DNA of 64,000 nt, taken from NCBI RefSeq assembly GCF_964019385.1, contig NC_088643.1, positions 77,701,626 through 77,765,625 on the forward strand, read 5' to 3'. Source of the DNA: Sycon ciliatum (taxonomy: Eukaryota > Porifera > Calcarea > Leucosolenida > Sycettidae). The notes beneath the pieces are model-generated. The model worked only from the letters and a program-made list of their open reading frames with translations. It made no database searches and was not told the DNA's origin. This document shows positions 1-10,876 of this stretch, one piece after another. The position numbers and the translations under genes were made by a program. Positions within the stretch are counted from its first letter, which is position 1; each line of letters begins with the position of its first letter.

Positions 1-2786
1 TGCTGGCGGGCGGCAAAGTATGGGAGGAGGTCAGCAGGGACGTCCTTGCTGTGATCAGGCCAGCCAGACTGAACAAACTTAGCAACTTGCTGCAGGACGC
101 GGTCAGCCTGGGTGGTATCTCGTAGGGCAAGCGAGAATCCAGACGACATGTACTCTTCGCCAGCTGAATCGGCAAGAGAAGCGATCTCGTCAGTCAGAAC
201 AGACAAGGTAGAGATGGTGGTAGGTAGTGGTGCTCGAGAGAGAGAGAGAGCATCGGCCACAACGAGATCACGGCCGGGGACATGCTCGGCAGCGACGTCG
301 AAACGAGCCAGTCGAAGTAGCAGACGCTGGCAACGAAGTGGCACTCGATCTAGATCACGGCTGTTTACCAGGGGAACCAAGGGCTTATGGTCAGTATGCA
401 CCGTGAATGGCTTGCTACCAACGAGATACTGGGCGAAGTACTCACATCCCCAGACGATGGCTAGACATTCTTTTTCAATCTGCGCATAGTTGCGCTCGGC
501 GTCGCAGAGAGATCGGGAGGCGTATGCGACAGGTTGCCAGCCAGCTGACTGCTGCTGGAGGAGAACAGCTCCCAGACCATAGCCACTGGCGTCAACGCGC
601 AGAAGAGTTGGCTTAGAGACGTCGTAGAATGCGAGGCAAGGAGACTGGCTAGCGAGTTGTTTGAGCCGTTGGAAAGCTTCTTCTTGGGGAGCATCCCAAC
701 ACCAGACTGTGTCAGCGCGGAGGAGCAATCGGAGCGGCTGAGAGGCGGTGGCCATTTCCGGCAGAAACTTGCTGAGATAATTAAATATACCCAGCACGCG
801 ACGTAGCGCAGGGAGATCAGCCGGTGCCTGGAGCTCGGAGATAGTGGCGAGGCGCTGCTGACTGGGGCTGACTCCATCAGCGGAGACGACATGGCCCAAG
901 AACTCAACTGACAATTGGCGAACATGTTCCTTGTCGGGGTTAAGGGCGACACCAACATTGCGCAGGATTGATCGGACCTTCTCCAAGGTAGCATCGTGCT
1001 CCTCGACTGTCGCGCCAAAGACCAGGATGTCGTCCATGAAGACGCACTCCCCTGGAAGGCCATCCAAGTATTGCATTAACTTGCGCTGGAATATTTCTGG
1101 CGCCGATGTTATGCCAAACGGAAGTCGACGGAAGTAGTAACGTCCGAATGGCGTGATGAACGTGGTGAGCTTAGCTGTTTCGGCATCAAGAGGCACCTGC
1201 CAGAAACCTTTCGCTGCATCCAGGGTGGTGAAGCATGTTGCGCCATTCAGCTTCGCCAACGTCTCGTTGACGGTGGGCAGGATGAAGGTTTCGCGCCTGA
1301 CCGAAGCATTCAGACATCGCAGATCTACGCAGATCCGGACGTCGCCGTTCTTTTTGGCAACGGGCACCATGGGTGCGCACCAGTCCGTAGGCTCTGTGAT
1401 CTTTGTAATGACATCGGCAGCTTCCATGCGGACAAGCTCTGCTTTGACCTTCGGCAGGATCGGAATCGGCACACGACGAGCTGTTGAGCACTGGTACGGA
1501 ACGGCATCAGGCCTCAGAGCGATCTTGACGGGCTCACCCAGCGTGCGTCCAAGAGGTGGCTGCTTCTCTTCTGAGATGCCTTTGAACACAAAACCCATTG
1601 CTAGTGAGGCTTCGCGACTCAGGAGGTTGGACTTGCCCCGTGTCAGAACGTGAATCTCCAGCTGGTGCTGCGAGGAACTGAGCTTTGGGCTGGACAAAGT
1701 TGCGCTGAATGTGCCTTTGCAGTCGATGCGATCACCATTGGCTCCTGTCAACCGTGTTGTAGGAGAGCTCAGAGGCGGTGGTGACTTGAGGGATTCGTAT
1801 GTTGCTGGAGTAATCACAGTGATATCCGCTCCAGTGTCAATCTTGAACGGTACGGACTTCCCGTACAACAGCAGATCACACATCCATGGGCTACTGCCTG
1901 ATGCGATACTATCTAAATCCAAGTAGGCCCAATCCTCAGTCACACCCGGATCGTCCTGTGTGGCCAGAGAATGTGCACCAGAGCTACTGGATTGCCTGGA
2001 AGATGAGTGTGACCCCTTCTTGGATGAGCGACACACACGGGCGTAATGGCCTTTCTTGGAGCAGCTGCGGCAGGTAACATCCCGAGCAGGACAGCGGTCG
2101 CGGGTATGGGACTTTCCACCCCAAAACATACAGAGATTGTGAGACTGACTGCCGGCAGGTCCATCAGACTTACTCTTGAACGATCCTGTGCTCTTACGAG
2201 GAGCAGCAGAAGCACCAGCGACAGTGGCTGACGCAGGTGTAGCACTGGCATGGCCGCGCTGTGAGGCGACTTGCTGGCGGACGAGCCCGTACCCACGAGC
2301 TTTCTCTGTAGCCTTTTCCAAGGTCAGATTGTCCGTCAGCTGCAAGTCCGTTGCTAATTTCTCATCTAGCAAGGTGGCAACGAAACGGTCACGAATGCGA
2401 TCGGATTTGTCGAACTCGCATGTCTCAGCTATCACGTGCAGACGACGGAGAAACTCTTCCACCGTCTCACCTGGATGCTGCGCTGCACACTCGAACACCA
2501 TCCGCTCGTGGAATAGGTTCGTCTTCGGGGTGAAATAGTCACCAAACTTCTTGAGCACTTTGTCGAAGTCTTTCTTATCAGCGTCTGCGTCAAACTGAAG
2601 CTGCAGGAACACAGGCTCAGCGTCCGGACCCAACGCATATTTCAGAGCTGCTACCTGGACCTCACCATCTTCCTTGTGAAGCTTGGTAGCAAGGCGGTAG
2701 GTCGAGAATCGTTCTCGCCACAGAGGCCATTTCTGCGGGGCAGAAAAGTCGAAGCGGTCAGGGACCGGGGCTGTGCAGGTTGACAT
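1..2786 (-). CDS. Ty3/gypsy retrotransposon Gag-Pol polyprotein (3' part off the left edge)
   Basis: One minus-strand frame is open from an ATG at 2786 to the window edge, at least 928 codons, so gag and pol are fused without a frameshift. Order seen: Gag-like N-terminus; a zinc-knuckle region whose second knuckle is a perfect CX2CX4HX4C (CRSCSKKGHYARVC) while the first reads CMFWGGKSHTRDRC, with Trp where the second Cys is expected; aspartic protease (FKIDTGADITVI); reverse transcriptase with TPFGRYYFRRLPFG and the catalytic FMDDILVFG; RNase H (RVDASGYGLGAVL, then HTDHKPL). The integrase should lie beyond base 1. The protein would copy the element's RNA into DNA in cytoplasmic particles. No stop or frameshift was seen in the parts I translated, so the copy may be young. 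Family assignment is firm; activity is inferred. Confidence 0.9.
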   Translation of the reverse strand, partial: MSTCTAPVPDRFDFSAPQKWPLWRERFSTYRLATKLHKEDGEVQVAALKYALGPDAEPVFLQLQFDADADKKDFDKVLKKFGDYFTPKTNLFHERMVFECAAQHPGETVEEFLRRLHVIAETCEFDKSDRIRDRFVATLLDEKLATDLQLTDNLTLEKATEKARGYGLVRQQVASQRGHASATPASATVAGASAAPRKSTGSFKSKSDGPAGSQSHNLCMFWGGKSHTRDRCPARDVTCRSCSKKGHYARVCRSSKKGSHSSSRQSSSSGAHSLATQDDPGVTEDWAYLDLDSIASGSSPWMCDLLLYGKSVPFKIDTGADITVITPATYESLKSPPPLSSPTTRLTGANGDRIDCKGTFSATLSSPKLSSSQHQLEIHVLTRGKSNLLSREASLAMGFVFKGISEEKQPPLGRTLGEPVKIALRPDAVPYQCSTARRVPIPILPKVKAELVRMEAADVITKITEPTDWCAPMVPVAKKNGDVRICVDLRCLNASVRRETFILPTVNETLAKLNGATCFTTLDAAKGFWQVPLDAETAKLTTFITPFGRYYFRRLPFGITSAPEIFQRKLMQYLDGLPGECVFMDDILVFGATVEEHDATLEKVRSILRNVGVALNPDKEHVRQLSVEFLGHVVSADGVSPSQQRLATISELQAPADLPALRRVLGIFNYLSKFLPEMATASQPLRLLLRADTVWCWDAPQEEAFQRLKQLASQSPCLAFYDVSKPTLLRVDASGYGLGAVLLQQQSAGWQPVAYASRSLCDAERNYAQIEKECLAIVWGCEYFAQYLVGSKPFTVHTDHKPLVPLVNSRDLDRVPLRCQRLLLRLARFDVAAEHVPGRDLVVADALSLSRAPLPTTISTLSVLTDEIASLADSAGEEYMSSGFSLALRDTTQADRVLQQVAKFVQSGWPDHSKDVPADLLPYFAARQ

Positions 2787-2799
2787 TATTCTGACACCA
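2784..2799 (-). other. primer binding site of the gypsy element
   Basis: Directly after the LTR end TTACA the minus strand reads TGGTGTCAGAATAATG, the TGG-initial form expected for pairing with a tRNA 3' end. The start codon of Gag overlaps its end. The tRNA was not identified. Confidence 0.55.
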
Positions 2800-3710
2800 T
2801 GTAAGGTTCGATCCTTGAACTTTGTTACTTATCTCGAGCACACCCACCCACCATGCGAGAGCATTCTATTCTGACTTCACTTCTTGGGAACATAAACAAG
2901 AACAAAGAAATGCAAATCACTCCAGATTATCAGAACTGGACGGAAGGTGCTAGAAGCAGTAGAAGAGGATAGAAGGATCCATAACCGGATGTGTACAATA
3001 CGATGACAAGCTAGACCACATAGGTTGGTTGATCATGAACGCGTGTCATGTGCAGGTAAGCCGTACATGGATGGAGTGTCATGCGATGGCATAGCAAGGC
3101 ACTAGATGACTGTGCATGATAATGATTACAAGCAACACATATAACTCATGTGTAGCACATGCAACATGTTTGTCGATGTACGGGTTTTCCACCACACTCG
3201 ACTCAAATCGGCCCACCTTCCTATCCTCGCCGCCACGTCACCTGGTCACAGAGTGACAGACTCAGTCCAGCGCGATGAGAAGGAGAAATGTCGTCATATC
3301 AATAATTATTACGGTCAGCGACTCAACGTGTCAGCCTGGAGCCGTGGTGCAGCACGCCACTTTCCTGATTGTTTGGCTTTGGTTTTCTCATGGTCAGCCA
3401 GTGGAAGTGGCGACTGGTGAGCTGGGAAAGTCTGCCACCAGCTTCTACGAGCAAGTCGCGTCTTCAGGCTAGTCATCCGCAGTCATCAGGTCGTGATCCG
3501 ACAAGACCGGCATAGGAGCCAGGAAGTAGGTAGCAGCAAGAGTAGATAAACATCTTTATCTACTCTTGCTAGTAGTATTATACCAAGAGTATAATACTCT
3601 TGATTATACTAGTCTACTCCCCCGATCGTAGCAGCCGGCATACGGCCAAGCGAGTTCCGGTTGGATTCGGTGCCGCCTTTCGTTTGCTCTTTTCCCCCTT
3701 CTACACTACA
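2800..3710 (-). repeat. 5' LTR of the Ty3/gypsy element
   Basis: The minus-strand LTR is bounded as TGTAGTG...CTTACA, a TG...CA terminus of about 911 bp, immediately followed by a primer binding site. It contains two perfect hairpins (3535-3570 and about 3584-3602). The inner edge is well supported by the primer site; the outer edge at 3710 rests only on the TGTA/TACA terminal symmetry. The second LTR lies outside the window, so identity of the two LTRs cannot be checked. Confidence 0.6.
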
Positions 3711-5854
3711 GTGAGCACTGAGTAGTCTACACGCATCCGTGACGTGTTTGTGGCCATAATGAGGTTGCACTTACCGGTAGATGTAAATACGAGCTTGCGC
3801 CAGTTTTCTGTTCCCTTTCCTTCGCGCTGACCATGATTGAGAAACAGAGGGTACCAGGTTCAAGTCCTGCCTGGAAGCGGAACTTAGGATTTTTTCCAGC
3901 CGTGCTGCGACCCACCGCTTTAGGAGCTGCACTCTGCGCCCTGATCTTTGAGGGTGGTGGCGTCCCAGCGGATGCGGATCTCCAGCCGAGTCTCACGCGA
4001 CCCGCAAATCTTCAATCTTCTTCTTCTTTCTCCTCTAGCGCTATAATAGCTCTGGTGTTCCGCTTGTTGTTCTCTCTTGCAACATTGTCAAATTTTATTA
4101 TTGTAGCTTCGGGTCATTATGATAGCAACTGTTACTTTTTTTTATTACTGGACCATGGAGCTCCGGTTCACGGGTGCGATGCGGGGGCATGCGGTGCACC
4201 GGTACGCGGTGGCCCATAGGCCAAGGTTGAACGAACGCGTCGTACAAAATCACAACCAGGGGGGTTGTCGTATAGGGCTTTTACAACTCCCGAATCACAA
4301 CTACGGGGCACACAGGAAGATCCCTCCGCCAACGATCTGGGTGCCCTCGGTGCGAAAGAGTCACTTCTGTACTCCTGTGTGGTACGACCTGTTGTAAATA
4401 TGTCCAACACAGCTGTACAGGGTCAGGTAGGGATCAGGATCGGGACGGGGTCGATCACGAATGCATTCGTACTCGTAGATCTACTAGCCAAGGGTTGTAC
4501 AAAGAATTTGTCTAAGTACATTTGTAGTCTTGTTACAAATCCGGCTTTGTTATGTGATCCATGGGCCGAGGCACTCACAAGCTGAAATGATTTTTTGTCG
4601 GATCGTAACTCAGTCCCACACTAGACTGAGGTGATCAGGTTAGCTCTTGAGAGGCGAACGAAGGCGTTTCTCAGGTCGAGTCGCCACCCAATAGTCTAGG
4701 AAAGCAGTTTGCCAACAACACTCAGTTGCTGAGTCAGTGGCTGAAGGTTATTTCAGTTTTGAAAGAGAGCCACACGCGATGGGGTTGTGTGACAGCCCAT
4801 AACTGAACAGCCCAGTAGACCAAGTCATTCTCTGCCCACCTTCATCCCGACGGCAGGCACCGGGCGCACCCGAATGAATCCCAGTTACTCGAAGTATTGG
4901 AGCGGCCGAACTGGTAAAGCTGGAGTCCCTTTGACAGATCCAACCAGTAATGTAGAATGTGGAGAATGCGGAGGAGATCAGGAGTCCGTTTCCGACAGTG
5001 GCTTGATATCTGTAATGTTTGTGTCACGTGATCAAGGCGACATGGACAGCATACATAGCAACGATACACTAGGGCTGGACACGAGATCAAGGACGATGGA
5101 TGTAGCCGACGAGGGATCCGAGACTGGCAGCGGCTGTTGCCCTGAACTTGTAGATGAGGCGACGGCCGAGAAAGATGAACGAGATGAAACGAGCGATAGA
5201 CCTGTACAATATCAGGATGGGGGCAGTCTCCTTCCGAACGCGGCTTGCTCTGATTCAGGCACGCCGCTGTCTTCGAACTCTCAACTTCCGACTCAAGCAG
5301 GGCAAGGTGAGCAGCCGCAGCATTGCTCCACGCCGGTGGCTATGGAAGCTGAGCCAGCTGAGGTCTTGGAGACGACAAAAACCGCCATCCGACCATCGCG
5401 TCGTGTACGACCTCCACGTTCCGGAAGGTCCCCTGCTTCGGAAAGGACATTGACCATGACAGCACACTGTGATCAAGAGTCGGTAAGCGCTGCTGTCGAT
5501 CATGTGTTCGTTTCATTGTACAGTGTGTTTGATTGTACTTGTATGCCGGTGTGGGTGTGGGTGTGGGTGTGCCGGAACGCGTGAACACTAGGGAATATGT
5601 ACATTATGTATGTTTCGTTTCGTTTGGACTCGCAAGTACAAACGAGTTACACGCCCAATCACACGACAGCGAATTCGACGAGGGAATATTTGAGTACATG
5701 TAGTAAAAACGAGGAGCGGACAAAGAATGCGGTCTGTTATCGAGTGTCAGCTTGGTAGCAGTAGGTTTGCATTGTTACTTTGCACCAGGGAGTAGTAAAA
5801 TACTGCTCCCTGCTTTGCACGCTCAAACGGGCCCAATGCCCAATCAAGATCAGG
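3711..5854. other. intergenic stretch with repeat fragments and one unassigned ORF
   Basis: No confident gene. A piece at about 3925-4015 (containing TTTAGGAGCTGC and GCCGAGTCTCA) recurs in diverged form at about 54009-54110, so it belongs to a dispersed repeat. An open frame at 4874-5584 is described separately. Confidence 0.4.
4874..5584 (+). CDS. unassigned ORF, possible retroelement tail or orphan exon
   Basis: An open frame of 236 codons from an ATG, extendable upstream to a stop at about 4790. The product is Ser/Glu/Asp-rich and low in complexity, and ends its organised part with a basic RPSRRVRPPR stretch. A similar basic run is common at the C-terminus of gypsy pol proteins, which makes an old retroelement tail possible. 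A good splice donor (TCG|GTAAGC) at about 5482 lies inside it, so it could instead be an exon. No domain was recognised and I assign no function. Confidence 0.25.
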   Translation: MNPSYSKYWSGRTGKAGVPLTDPTSNVECGECGGDQESVSDSGLISVMFVSRDQGDMDSIHSNDTLGLDTRSRTMDVADEGSETGSGCCPELVDEATAEKDERDETSDRPVQYQDGGSLLPNAACSDSGTPLSSNSQLPTQAGQGEQPQHCSTPVAMEAEPAEVLETTKTAIRPSRRVRPPRSGRSPASERTLTMTAHCDQESVSAAVDHVFVSLYSVFDCTCMPVWVWVWVCRNA

Positions 5855-6722
5855 TTAAAGGGGAAGTTAAGGCAAAAATTAAAATTTCACCAGTTGTAGT
5901 CTTCGGGGTGCTGAGTCGAATGGTCTTGGTCCGAGAAAGCTGAGACGCTCCCTTCCTACTTGAATCCCAATCGAACTCGCACACTTCCACCGAAACTGGG
6001 TGACTGCGCCCTACAAGATGGGGATTTGTATGCAAAATGTCACTAAAAGCGCCATTTCGTTCTTATAAAAGCACGGATGACCGCCATTGGCCCATATGTA
6101 GTAGTCTTTTGGACGCTGAGTCGACTGGTTTTGGTCCGAAAAGGCTGCGATGCAGCGTTCCTCCTTTATTCCCAATCGAACATGGTTGAACAAGCGGTCA
6201 CGTGCTCCTGCGTACACCAGTCACCTGGTCACCGTGCCTGCAGGGTACAACTTACTAGCCTGTTTGACCTTTTTTGGGTGCAGTCCTGTCACTCGAGGTG
6301 AACTCGAGTTGAACCTTGGTGTGAAAGTTGCGGCTGCTGGCGTGGTGACCAGGTGATTTGGGCACCCAGGAGCACGTGACCACTTGTTCAACCATGTTCG
6401 ATTGGGAATAAAGGAGGAACGCTGCATCGCAGCCTTTTCGGACCAAACCCAGTCGACTCAGCGTCCAAAAGACTACAACATATGGGCCAATCGCAGTCAT
6501 CCGTGCTTTTATAAGAACGAAATGGCACTTTTAGTGACATTTTGCATACAAATCCCCATCTAGTATGGCGCAGTCACCAAGTTTCGGTGGAAGTGCGCGA
6601 GTTCGATTGGGATTCAAGTAGGAAGGGAGCGTCTCAGCTTTCTCGGACCAAGACCATTCGACTCAGCACCCCGAAGACTACAACTGGTGAAATTTTAATT
6701 CTTGCCTTAACTTCCCCTTTAA
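5855..6722. mobile_element. foldback transposon with TTAA target duplication, copy 1
   Basis: An almost complete palindrome of 868 bp: two arms of about 410 bp around a short asymmetric centre near 6288. Both ends read TTAA then AGGGGAAGTTAAGGC (right end as its reverse complement). TTAA flanks are the hallmark of piggyBac-type insertion, so this is probably a non-autonomous member. It has no coding capacity of its own; short ORFs in it are mirror images between the arms. Copy 2 is at 34128-35028, in the opposite orientation as judged by the centre. Confidence 0.8.
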
Positions 6723-7465
6723 AACAAGGAAGAGCAAAGCGGCGCATACGCGCGCATACGAAAGGTGAGCAGAAACAAGAGCCGGAACGGATGAAGATGA
6801 CCAGGATAACATTGGAAGCCGGGCACCGCGGCAAAGCGAGTACCAGTAGTGGGAGTCGGACGGCAATGAAAAGGACCCAACTTGCACTTGATACTCGCGG
6901 CGAAGTGAGGTCAATTTCCATAAGACAAGGAGCAAAACGAAATATCCGACACCAGTTCAAAGAACATGAACGTATAGGAAAGCATTCAAAACACTTGACC
7001 ACAGTTGCACGGATGCATGCAAATGAAGGAACTGGAAGGAAACCAGGAGAATGCTGAATAGGCTGAACGCGATATTTGCATTTTGCATTCCTGAAAGAAA
7101 CACAACCAGTCCACAACCAACTGGTCCACAACCAATACGGACACGGATTCATTTTGACAGAAACTTGCTCTTGTTCATAGTGGGTGAACCTATAATGTGC
7201 TTTTTGTTTTCATTTGGTCGCGTGCTCACACCACTTTGCTGGCGCCCGACTTACTGCTGCTTTGACACCAGTTGTAGCTTTTACCTTCTGCCATAGCGAT
7301 CTGCTTCATCCTGTCTCTTTACGCATCTACCAGAAGTCACTGAGTCACTGATGAATTCTGAAGAACTTTGAAACAACAACAACAATAACAATAACTCTTA
7401 TTGGCCACTGACCATCGTGAGAAATAAATATCTGAAACAACAACAGCAGCAGCAACAGCGATAGT
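6723..7465. other. intergenic, nothing recognised
   Basis: Only short overlapping ORFs without family motifs. The right part grades into the CAA repeat. Confidence 0.4.
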
Positions 7466-7484
7466 GACAATGACAACAACAACC

Positions 7485-7580
<96 letters not shown>

Positions 7581-7591
7581 GCAACAACAGC

Positions 7592-7628
<37 letters not shown>

Positions 7629-7629
7629 G
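7466..7629. repeat. (CAA)n microsatellite
   Basis: More than 45 nearly uninterrupted CAA/ACA units, with a few CAG variants. Long apparent ORFs of Thr, Gln or Leu here are artefacts of the repeat. Confidence 0.95.
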
Positions 7630-7699
7630 GATTGAAAAGCAGGAAACCGAGAAGAACGGTTCAATCCCTTGCAGAGTGAAGAGAACGCTCTGTATGGAG

Positions 7700-7729
7700 G
7701 GGGGCATGTGTGTGTATGTGGTGGTGGTG

Positions 7730-7799
<70 letters not shown>

Positions 7800-7812
7800 G
7801 TGTGTGTGTGAA
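7700..7812. repeat. (GT)n microsatellite
   Basis: GGTGGT followed by a long GT run with scattered GC interruptions. Confidence 0.95.
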
Positions 7813-7879
7813 GACAGCAGATGTGAGATGCCCACATCAGCAATGCCGAACTATTGCGTATGTGAGGTGACCAGCAGGC

Positions 7880-8020
7880 ATCATCTGTAAACTCCGCCAT
7901 CGCCGGCTAGAATGGCTGGGTCACCTGGTGCGCATGGATGACACCCGCATGCGCCAATGCCTTTTATCCGGCCACCTCCGAGCTGGCAGACCTGCCCATG
8001 GACCAAGTTGGAAGGTTGTT
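7880..8020 (+). pseudogene. fossil tail of a LINE-type retrotransposon ORF
   Basis: The frame reads RRLEWLGHLVRMDDTRM and then GHLRAGRPAHGPSWK. This matches the widespread tail of non-LTR retrotransposon polyproteins (LxWLGHVxRMDDxR ... GxRPRGRPxxRW). No reverse transcriptase precedes it, because the upstream sequence is microsatellite. A short, decayed remnant is the best reading. Confidence 0.5.
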
Positions 8021-8850
8021 GGTTTGCGCTTCGTAGATATGTTGGAGCTAGGTGTCAGTTCGTCGAATGTCTCAATATTCTTGTCAGTTTGGTGCCTTGT
8101 CGCACTAGCTGACTGTATATTATCTCGTTACCTTGGTGGACTGTTAGTCATAACTAGTAACTTATATTCTCTTTACATAATTAATACTATTGGGGGAGTA
8201 TTGGCTCAACATCTGGGTATTGTAATACTACTTTTTTGTGCTATTGTCCATACCCATTCCCGGTGATGATTGATGACTTCTACATGGTGTCATGGTATGA
8301 CTGCGTGTACACTCTTTCTAGTGTTACTACAATGTAGGCGCATGATCGATTGGGCGAATCCCGAGCAAGTGCGCTCCAACTGAGCGTGATCGTTCGGCCG
8401 AATCCGGAGTGGGTGTACTTGGAGTGCAATCCGACCACACCGGCCCCCACACTGGGAGTGGCTGGAATGGAAATGGACGTTGCTGTTGTTTGACAGCTTT
8501 CATAGTATCGTTGTGCGTACCATTGACGTACTACACCCTTGCTTTGTTCTATTGGGTTAGCGTTGCTCGGACCACACCAACTACTCGCACTCAATCCAGA
8601 TTCGCCAATCGATGACACCCTAGGATTCTTGTCTCCAAGCCGCCTTTTTTTAAATGGGCTTTTCACCCCAAAATCAAAAAAATTCCCATGGGACAGGTTC
8701 CCCGGACCCCGTCTCTTTATGATGGCTGCACCAATGTTGAATGCCGTGGCCTTCCAAAGCCCCTGATTTCGTACCACAAAGTTGTAGCTATGAATGTAAT
8801 TTGTACTTGGTGCATAGCGGATCGGAGACCAGAACGTGTACACTAACTAA
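8021..8850. other. intergenic, nothing recognised
   Basis: AT-rich sequence with no family motif. An open frame at 7928-8266 continues from the LINE remnant into unrelated hydrophobic sequence and is not convincing. Confidence 0.4.
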
Positions 8851-9560
8851 GGCTGTGTTTACATGAGCCGTTTCAACCTGGGTCAAGTTTCAACCCGCCA
8901 TGAACACAGATTGACTGGCGCGTTTACATGACGCATTGCGCTTGACCCGGGTTGAAATTTCGCCCCGAGAAATCGTACTAACGTAGCTCTGTGCGCATCT
9001 CGCGCCAGTTTGAATAGCACTTCACATGCTAATTCCGCACAAAAGGATTTACGTGACCACACAGGACCCTAGAGGTGGACTTTTAGCGGCAGTAGAGAGG
9101 TTCCGCACTACGTAAAGTTGAGCAACTTTACGTTAGTGGGCGGGGAAAACCCGTGAATTCACGAGTTTGCACTCCACTTACGGAAAGTTATCTACGTAGA
9201 GTACGTAGATAGGGCTCTGATAACGTAGCTGGTCCGTAAGTGGATTGAGGTACAAATTTATGACTCTCTCCCCAGGTCGATCTGGTCGTACACTGCCGCG
9301 TTCGGAGTTGCCAAGGGCAGCTACGTGATTTGAAAACTCCGTATGGCGGAACACAGATGCGCATGCAGTTTACGTAAGACTTTCCGTAGATCGACTACGT
9401 TTTTTACTAACGTAAATACGTTATGCGGAACCTCTCTATTATCAGTATTTGACCCGGGTCAACTGTCTTCATGTAAACGCTCACATATTTTGTCTATCGT
9501 ACAGACTTTCAACCCGGGCTGAACTCGACCCGGGTTGAAAATTCTCATGTAAACGCAGCC
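8851..9560. mobile_element. PIF/Harbinger-like MITE, family A copy 1, carrying a nested MITE
   Basis: Terminal inverted repeats GGCTGTGTTTACATGAG / CTCATGTAAACGCAGCC with TAA on both sides (8848-8850, 9561-9563). A TWA duplication plus GGC-initial ends is typical of PIF/Harbinger. The interior repeats GACCCGGGT / CAACCCGGG words. The element is interrupted at 9095-9436 by a second MITE absent from the sister copy at 39581-39993. Confidence 0.75.
9095..9436. mobile_element. TA-flanked MITE (GAGAGGTTCCG family) nested in the Harbinger-like MITE
   Basis: Ends GAGAGGTTCCGCA / TGCGGAACCTCTC flanked by TA dinucleotides. Subtracting it restores continuity with the 39581-39993 copy (GCGGCA joined to ATCAGTATT). 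TA duplication suggests Tc1/mariner-type mobilisation. A relative with the same termini is at 20961-21369. Confidence 0.7.
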
Positions 9561-9563
9561 TAA

Positions 9564-10416
9564 GTTGTTATGAGTATGTGCGACAAAGTAAGTTGTAAAC
9601 TTGATATTGTATGTGCTATGTTGTACCAATGACAGTCACAGATAACCATTGCTATCAAGAGTCCTCCACCACTCTCCCGCATACACTTGTCACATGATAA
9701 CCTATTTTTGCCGCCGCATAATTATAACCATCCCTAAACTAATTACTTGATACTACTTGAAACTTGATTCAATTTCTGGTATCAAAATTGTATCTGAGCC
9801 ATCATTCCAGGTCAAGCTGCAACTTACTTCACAAGGAAGTCATTCGGCCAATTCAAAGTTCAAGTGCCATATTTATTATCGTAGAATATGCACGTGGTGC
9901 ATATTGGGTCTTTGGAAGGTTCGCTGCTTGCATGCTTGCGTTTGAAGGTGGAAATGAAGCATACAAAATATGTCAAATACCTCCCAGTCCATTGATCCAT
10001 GCTCCAAATCAGGGATCCCAGGACCTCTTCAACTACGGGTTCAGTTTTACGACTTCCCTTGGTCCAGATCTGTGGTCCAGTGCAGCGTGCATAATTATAA
10101 TGTGGAGCTACATGTACTATAATTATGATCAAGAGTTCATAACCCCCCAGAGTGTGCAACTCGTGATCCTTCTCAGCACAAATCAGTGCCGCAACGAAAT
10201 CCAAACTTCATACGTCATGTAGTGAGTAGCTATGACGAAATGGGAAGTTTGGCCCGGACCTACTTCGCCCGTTTGCCCAATTTGGGGTCTTTCTTTACGA
10301 ATCCACGGTCAGGTATTGTACGTAACACGCCTGGAAAGGCTCAAGTACACAAAGAATTATTTTAGAGTTGTCGAACAGTTTTCTCTTTTGAGTGTCTCTC
10401 CGATAAGAGAAGAACA
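9564..10416. other. intergenic, nothing recognised
   Basis: Short overlapping ORFs only. A small AT-rich imperfect inverted repeat is present near 10090-10130. Confidence 0.4.
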
Positions 10417-10872
10417 ATGGCCACTGTTGAACCTAAAGCAAAGCGCTCCCCATTGTCGCCGGAGTGCAGTGTCTCTGTGGACGATATTCGTCAGTTTTTG
10501 TTCGATCTGGGCTCCTCATTTTCTTCTCTCGACTACCCTCGATTGTCGAGTGTTGGAAATTGTTAATTCTTCCAGCACCTGGATAGAGATTTATTGCTCG
10601 AAGTCTGTGCTTCTCACATGCAATGGAACACCCGTCAATTTGAACCGTCTGGTTGTGAACCCAGCAGGAACATTCACTGCAGGTTGAAGCACATCTACTT
10701 CGAAATCGATCGGGTCTTCATGCCGTGTGCCAAGACTAAAAAGCTATTTCCATCAAATCTTGTAAATCTATATCCATGCCTATTCTTGCTATCCCGGAGT
10801 CACGAACTCTCCCAATACAAGCTTTTCAGACAACGAGCAGAGAAACTCTCTTCAAATAAAAAAATTCTGTGA
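10417..10872 (+). pseudogene. unassigned ORF broken by one in-frame stop
   Basis: An ATG in good context (AACAATGG) opens 49 codons starting MATVEPKAKRSPLSPEC, ends at TAA (10564-10566), and the same frame then stays open for a further 101 codons to 10872. Either a nonsense mutation or a tiny intron (a TTCCAG acceptor lies at about 10571-10576) separates the halves. The downstream part is Cys- and Lys-bearing (VFMPCAKTKKLF). No family was recognised. The hAT-like element at 10877 begins 4 bases after the final stop. Confidence 0.3.
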
Positions 10873-10876
10873 CTGT

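Noticed and set aside
461-1653. ORFs of 100 to 200 codons on both strands (for example 461-1063 minus, 1153-1653 plus)
   Set aside because: They are shadows of the long gypsy gag-pol frame, which runs off the window edge.
7398-7890. Several ORFs of 60 to 145 codons made of Leu, Cys, Thr, Val or His runs
   Set aside because: They are readings of the CAA and GT microsatellites in different frames, not genes. The same applies to ORFs over 33400-33720, 42430-42930, 44130-44570, 48330-48700, 49240-49570, 50720-51280, 52660-53290 and 58035-58380.
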